From Selaginella tamariscina (lineage: Eukaryota; Streptophyta; Lycopodiopsida; Selaginellales; Selaginellaceae), in NCBI GenBank assembly GCA_003024785.1, contig PUQB01000074.1, positions 1 through 64,000 of the forward strand: 64,000 nucleotides of DNA, given 5' to 3'. Below the pieces are notes generated by a model, which worked only from the letters and a program-made list of their open reading frames with translations, did no database searches and had not been told where the DNA came from. A program made the translations under genes and the position numbers. Below, piece after piece: positions 62,165 to 64,000 of this stretch; within the stretch, counting starts at the first letter, position 1; each line of letters opens with the position of its first letter.

Positions 62165-64000
62165 CTGCCAAATAAGATTCAAGAGTTATGGGAATGTGAG
62201 ATTTACCAAGCTTTTTTATATAAATCAAATTTTTGAACTTCTAATTTATTCTGACAATTGCAAAGGTCTAGTTTGTCAATGGCGCATGAAGCATGGGGGA
62301 TGAACAAGGTTTTTGTACCTTTCATTGCCCACATTGTAAAGAATGAATAAGAAAGAAGAAAACTTTGTTTATAAGTAATATAATAAACTATGCATTGTTG
62401 GTACATTGGGATAACTTTCCAAAAGTAACATAGTACAAGTGGAAGTGATGTTCCAAAAGCAACTCTGCCACTAGTGTATGGTCCTAAGTAACAAATTCAT
62501 TTAGGGACAATCTCTTTTGATATATTTGTGTATATAGCATTGGACGAGTTGGAAGAATTTTTTGGAGGGTGTAGAGATGGATTATGCTCTTGAACTTGTA
62601 GAACATGATTTATGGCTTCCAATAAAACTAAGTTAAGACCATGGTGATAATTGTCATTGAAGACCATTATGCACAATGTGAACAAGCGAAAATATTAAGT
62701 TGTGAGTTCTTTTTTTTTTCCCCTCACAAAGCATGTTTATTTTGTTGATATTGTATTATCAATTTTCATTTTACAAAACTCAATGTCATAGATGCATTGC
62801 AGTTACAAAGGTGGGCAAAGTTGTATATACCACCAGAGAGTGAGCACACAATGGATGATTTTTTTTTTATGGTTTAGCCAAAGTGCATGATGCTAGATCT
62901 ATCATTGCAATAGAAAATACTCAAAAAGAAACTAGTGTTCATAAACGATTAATGTTGTTACTATTGTTCCACTTGTATGAATATGTGTCATATTGTTGTC
63001 TTTTGACTTTTTTTTGACTATGCATTGAACATGTATACTCTTTTTTGTAGATTTTGCTTTATTACAATAATTGTCATTGATGTCATGCACTTGTCGGTTT
63101 TAAATCTTGCTAAGAAATACATTGAGAACTCCTTCAAGAAAATCTAAGACAACGACAAAAAAAATGTAACAACAAGGCAAATTGCATTAGTATTGAAAAT
63201 AAGAACTAATAAAATGCCTCAAGGATATGTATTAGATCACCCCTTCGATCTTTTGGGTTATTGGAAGGCCAAAGAACATCAAGTATTATGCAGTGGTACC
63301 ATTTGTATATGGCTGATGGCTTAGTTTTTATGAGCACTTCCATATTTGTAAACTAATGATAATAATAATGTTCATCTTCTATGATGTAATAAGAACATAT
63401 GGCTTAGTTTTTTATGAGCACTTCCATATTTGTAAACTAATGATAATAATAATGTTCATCTTCTATGATGTAATAAGAACATATGGCTAGACAAAAGAAA
63501 TTGTAGAGCTAAATATTGAACTTTGCAACACCAGTGAACAAACAACAAAGGGCACACCCGTAACCATTAGTCCATGCCTTTAGACGAGGCCATATTTTGA
63601 TAATACTCTACAGTATGGTTTTATAAAATGTGATTCTTGACATTAATAACTCATGATAATGTTTTAAGGTATGGTTTTATCCTGATATGGAAATGGACTT
63701 AAAAAATGTGAAGTCTTTAGTAACTAACCACAAACAAATGAAGGACACATTTGCAAAAATCCACATAAGATATTCTTAAATAAATTTTAATTTTACAAGT
63801 TTTAACATAATATAATGTAAAACTTATTCTTCTAATATGCAAGAGTTAATAATGGTTGATGAGGACAACCTTTTACTTCAATATTGAATTAAAATGTTGT
63901 ATAAGCATTTTATTCGATTAAAATCTATTAACAAGAATATAATTCAATTTAAGTCTTGGCTTGGAATAATGCATGAACAAGGGAATAGGCTCATAAAAGG
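62165..64000. other. No gene seen
   Basis: AT-rich intergenic sequence. The only distinct structure is the tandem duplication at 63,316-63,482. Confidence 0.5.
63316..63482. repeat. Tandem duplication of an 83-84 bp unit
   Basis: 'atggcttagttttta' through 'gtaataagaacat' occurs twice in direct succession. The copies differ only by one T in a T run, so this is a very recent duplication or an assembly artefact. Confidence 0.9.

Noticed and set aside
1..64000. tRNA, rRNA or other structured RNA genes
   Set aside because: I looked for tRNA box motifs with paired arms and for rRNA-like stretches and found none I could support. A covariance-model scan would be decisive.

Overview
The window is nuclear DNA of a land plant. 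Two plant-specific gene families identify it: a large subunit of RNA polymerase IV/V, and the plant guanylate-binding-like GTPase (GBPL) with a long helical tail. Both are intron-rich and on the minus strand. Introns are AT-rich and full of (GA)n, (TA)n and (CA)n tracts. The polymerase is divergent from the flowering-plant proteins I know, so a non-flowering lineage is possible, but I cannot name the species.

Bases 3,500 to 47,430 form one tandem array on the minus strand. From high to low coordinates it reads: GBPL copy A (47,425-41,109, all 19 exons); a truncated polymerase 5' end (39,710); GBPL copy B (39,177-34,451, coiled-coil exons only, order scrambled); the complete polymerase gene NRPD1/NRPE1-like (33,326-21,535, 29 exons); GBPL copy C (21,353-16,954, same scrambled structure as B); a spacer carrying an old Ty3/gypsy insertion (10,399-15,077); a truncated polymerase 5' end with exons 1-3 (10,152-8,499); and GBPL copy D (8,468-3,541, lacking the GTPase domain). 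The array is therefore an alternating GBPL-polymerase unit repeated about three and a half times. All but one copy of each gene is cut down, and two junctions fuse the polymerase promoter and first exons to GBPL interior exons. A small hydrophobic ORF follows GBPL copies B, C and D.

Bases 47,430 to 64,000 are different: few simple repeats, no host gene that I can recognise, and retrotransposon debris. They hold a decayed LTR-like repeat (48,641-49,532), a decayed antisense gypsy pol (about 50,880-51,830), a 1.6 kb solo LTR with a 5-bp target duplication (53,244-54,865), and a young Ty3/gypsy element with near-identical 211-bp LTRs and a 5-bp target duplication (57,342-62,159).

How the genes may relate: Pol IV/V makes or reads the transcripts that guide RNA-directed DNA methylation of transposons. 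Plant GBPLs are, in Arabidopsis, nuclear condensate-forming GTPases in immunity. The sequence shows that the two are physically linked and co-duplicated; any functional link is inference.

One caution applies throughout. Single-base indels, many in homopolymers, break nearly every long coding region, including the young transposon. By my reading this looks like uncorrected assembly error as much as gene decay, so broken frames should not by themselves be taken as pseudogenes.
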